A stretch of 7,221 nucleotides of DNA from DASSUC01 sp035650075 (GTDB taxonomy: Bacteria; Actinomycetota; Actinomycetes; Mycobacteriales; Micromonosporaceae). The notes under the pieces are model-generated. The model was given only the letters and a program-made list of their open reading frames with translations. It ran no database searches and was not told the origin of the DNA. This document shows positions 6,801 through 7,221 of the stretch, in pieces (the first letter of the stretch is position 1; every line of letters starts with the position of its first letter). Both the position numbers and the translations under genes were made by a program. The stretch covers positions 1-7,221 of the forward strand of contig DASRII010000264.1 in NCBI GenBank assembly GCA_035650075.1, in the 5' to 3' direction.

Positions 6801-7221
6801 GGACGTCTCACCGGACGAGACCCAGTTGCCGTAGGAGTAGAGCGGGTTGCGGAAGTACTTCAGGTCCTGCAGGTGCATCGGCTGGGTGAGCTGAATCGCG
6901 TTGTTGTAGCCGAGGACACCCTCGATCGAAACCGGGAACTGGTAGTCGTTGCCCGGGACGTTCGCGTCGATGTAGTTGTACCGGTTCAGGAACGTGCGGT
7001 AGTACGACATCTTCTTGACGTTGGCGTCCGGCACGTCGATGTACGGCACGTTGTCGACCCACCAACGGTGGTACTCGCGAACCTGGGTCCGGAACGCGGT
7101 CTCCTGGTCGTAGCCGCGGAACCGCTGATAGTCCACAGTGGACTCCGAGATCTCCCGCGTGATCGCGCCGAGCTGGACCTTCATGGTGACCGACTGCCCG
7201 GGGTCGAGCGCCAGGGCGCGG
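3858..7221 (-). CDS. Large multidomain glycoside hydrolase: MGH1/GH63-like (alpha/alpha)6 domain with inserted LamG, discoidin domain and beta-helix tail (5' end outside window)
   Basis: 1120 residues are visible; numbering here starts at the Met at 7184, which lies inside the protein because the frame stays open to 7221. Residues up to about 12 end an N-terminal beta-sandwich (DPGQSVTMKVQLG). The six-hairpin catalytic domain of the MGH1/GH63-like type covers about 25-270 and 508-690. Marks include YNYIDANVPGNDYQFPVSIE (69-88), GNTYEQYIAREAW (143-155), PWKDQQNFTPFTEGLVPNT (522-540), IMPFYTANQ (558-566), GGDNRYPDNNEFFFNW (622-637), GRSGIHHNILGAYN (645-658) and ELWPIDVGYDHFAVNNL (677-693). A LamG-type domain (about 284-500) interrupts it. 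A C-terminal sandwich (about 694-795), an F5/8-type-C domain (798-963) and a Gly-Pro repeat tail (967-1108) follow. The architecture implies an exported enzyme acting on polysaccharide or glycoconjugate. Substrate and catalytic acids cannot be assigned. The signal peptide lies outside the window. Confidence 0.87.
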   Translation of the reverse strand, partial: RALALDPGQSVTMKVQLGAITREISESTVDYQRFRGYDQETAFRTQVREYHRWWVDNVPYIDVPDANVKKMSYYRTFLNRYNYIDANVPGNDYQFPVSIEGVLGYNNAIQLTQPMHLQDLKYFRNPLYSYGNWVSSGETSKSTAFTSNPGSFSWGNTYEQYIAREAWNAFKVHGGDPAVLRNFAHYAECDVKGQLAKFDRGNNNRLIEYANGALTGNDADAVALQYYTSQISQDRTETAFWYSGARAAAEAYAMLGDTAKAAELNGLADDIRNAILTQLWDDTPADSVPTPTPATRVPGQPGFGNAIGLNGANPNQHVVMPAGIVSGLTGDFTVAAWVNLAATTQWQRVFDFGSGPNTNMFLTVNAGTGPRFAITISGGGNEQRINPTTPGQLPTNQWLHLAVTLSGNTGTLFVNGAPVGSNPNITLRPSTMGNTTQNWIGKSQYADPALNGTVDEVQIYSRALNETEVRALTTSPDGGIGGGDVARYSFDEPSGATAVDSSGNGRDATVATPLVGHPGKVFKQRNVARNALVPWKDQQNFTPFTEGLVPNTDEFKQALRYYADRQEFPIMPFYTANQHDKAEAATGSNNFSNINSTLQAQLYAKALRDYPSQYITQDMYRLLLEWLTWVQYVGGDNRYPDNNEFFFNWNPTTRTLGRSGIHHNILGAYNFMLIDDLAGIRPRLDSTVELWPIDVGYDHFAVNNLSYHGRDLTVVWDKPGGTRHYPGAPEGYSVYIDGQRAFTVADLAHVAWDSATGNVTVLDGSGTAVSFHGTVKLPGAARIGLDDNGRVVDMFGKAGVDLSLESGWLPNLAQGRAVSASFTTTTPDIRATAPANAVDGFTISGLPIQQGGGAYTARNTIWGTQGSPNAQDWFEVDLGAPKKLNTVKLYFFSDKTYQTQSNGSGNTYREPSAYTVQYFDGANWVDVPAQAKSPATPLPNLNQVTFPRLTAQRLRVLLTPTPGFGIGLKEIQVFDAVTCDRTVTGTFSGTLTVDSGVTCLAAGSRVIGPVRVRPGAGLVATAATIEGPLSATGASVVELFGTTVVGPVSITGTTVRVALSATQVTGPVNIIGNATGGTQIVLAGNVVTGPLACSGNTPTPVDHGRSNTVTGPTGGQCAGL
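3861..4286 (-). repeat. C-terminal Gly-Pro repeat tail, probable short beta-helix
   Basis: Encoded residues 967-1108 contain a recurring T/I-x-x-G-P-V/L pattern. Gly-Pro pairs stand at 996, 1015, 1034, 1054, 1077 and 1099, spacings of 19, 19, 20, 23 and 22, and a related turn FSGTLTV lies 19 residues before the first. Each unit is rich in Val, Thr and Ala. Four cysteines bracket the region (C967, C987, C1081, C1105), which suggests two disulfides and export. Tails like this occur on other actinobacterial secreted proteins. It may be a short right-handed beta-helix; its role is unknown. Confidence 0.7.
4296..4793 (-). other. F5/8 type C (discoidin/CBM32-like) domain
   Basis: Encoded residues 798-963 have the discoidin pattern: NLAQGRAVSAS start, ANAVDGF, IWGTQG, DWFEVDLGAPKKLNTVKLYF, AYTVQYFDGANWVDV and a closing RLRVLLTPTPGFGIGLKEIQ. 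Such domains usually bind carbohydrate and target an exported enzyme to its polymer or to a surface. The ligand cannot be told from sequence. Confidence 0.8.
5155..5165. repeat. Palindrome TCCACWGTGGA, copy 3
   Basis: TCCACAGTGGA on the plus strand, extended to a 13-base palindrome by flanking C and G. On the coding strand it reads TCC ACT GTG GAG (Ser-Thr-Val-Glu) in the glycoside hydrolase. Confidence 0.7.
5685..6335 (-). other. LamG/concanavalin A-like domain inserted in the catalytic domain, apparently circularly permuted
   Basis: Encoded residues 284-463 (6335-5796) match the body of a LamG-type jelly-roll: FGNAIGLNG, LTGDFTVAAWVNL, WQRVFDFGSGPNTNMFL, QWLHLAVTLSGNTGTLFVNG, NWIGKSQYADPALNGTVDEV and IYSRALNETEVRAL. 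The segment normally preceding this body in actinobacterial LamG domains, VARYSFDEPSGATAVDSSG (473-491, within 5685-5771), instead comes after it, joined by a glycine-rich linker DGGIGGGD. Catalytic-domain sequence ends at ILTQLWDD (263-270) and resumes at KVFKQRNVARNALVPWKDQQ (508-527). The boundaries are estimates. Confidence 0.75.
7132..7142. repeat. Palindrome TCCACWGTGGA, copy 4
   Basis: TCCACAGTGGA on the plus strand, extended to a 13-base palindrome by flanking G and C (7131-7143). On the coding strand it reads TCC ACT GTG GAC (Ser-Thr-Val-Asp) in the glycoside hydrolase. Imperfect copies lie at 3846-3856, 4233-4243 (one mismatch) and 5923-5933. Confidence 0.7.

Noticed and set aside
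7182..7184. ATG at 7184 as the true start of the glycoside hydrolase
   Set aside because: The frame stays open to the edge and the residues before it (LDPGQSVT) are a typical strand of the preceding beta-sandwich. There is also no signal peptide after this Met.

Overview
The window is high-GC DNA with near-exclusive G/C third positions and several four-base ATGA gene overlaps. The protein families point to an actinobacterium, possibly Micromonosporaceae, although nothing here fixes the genus. All six recognisable genes lie on the minus strand, so transcription runs from base 7221 down to base 1. The first gene lacks its 5' end and the last lacks its 3' end.

Layout in transcription order: (1) 7221-3858, a very large, probably secreted multidomain glycoside hydrolase. 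It has an MGH1/GH63-like (alpha/alpha)6 catalytic domain interrupted by a LamG-type lectin domain, then a beta-sandwich, an F5/8-type-C (discoidin) domain and a Gly-Pro-rich beta-helix-like tail. (2) 3843-3181, a small alpha/beta hydrolase. (3) 3184-2315, an N-terminally anchored exported protein with two copies of a histidine-rich module, probably metal-binding. (4) 2318-1911, an MmcQ/YjbR-family protein. (5) 1886-1404, a DUF1772 membrane protein. (6) 1326-1, a CASTOR/POLLUX-type ion channel with RCK-like nucleotide-binding domains.

Genes 1 to 5 are separated by 24 bases or less. Genes 2/3 and 3/4 overlap as ATGA, and neither downstream start has a clear Shine-Dalgarno sequence, so genes 2-4 look translationally coupled. 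Gene 6 follows a 77-base gap holding its own ribosome binding site and small inverted repeats. The families share no obvious pathway. The set reads as an envelope and small-molecule housekeeping cluster rather than a defined system, and I do not see a defence, mobile or biosynthetic system.

The most notable points are: a LamG domain that appears circularly permuted and is inserted inside the catalytic barrel; an 11-base palindrome (TCCACWGTGGA) occurring four times in 7.2 kb, always read as the same Ser-Thr-Val-Asp/Glu codons with rare Thr codons; and an exact internal duplication of a histidine motif in the exported protein. No stretch longer than 300 bases lacks a gene. I found no tRNA, rRNA, CRISPR array or insertion sequence.
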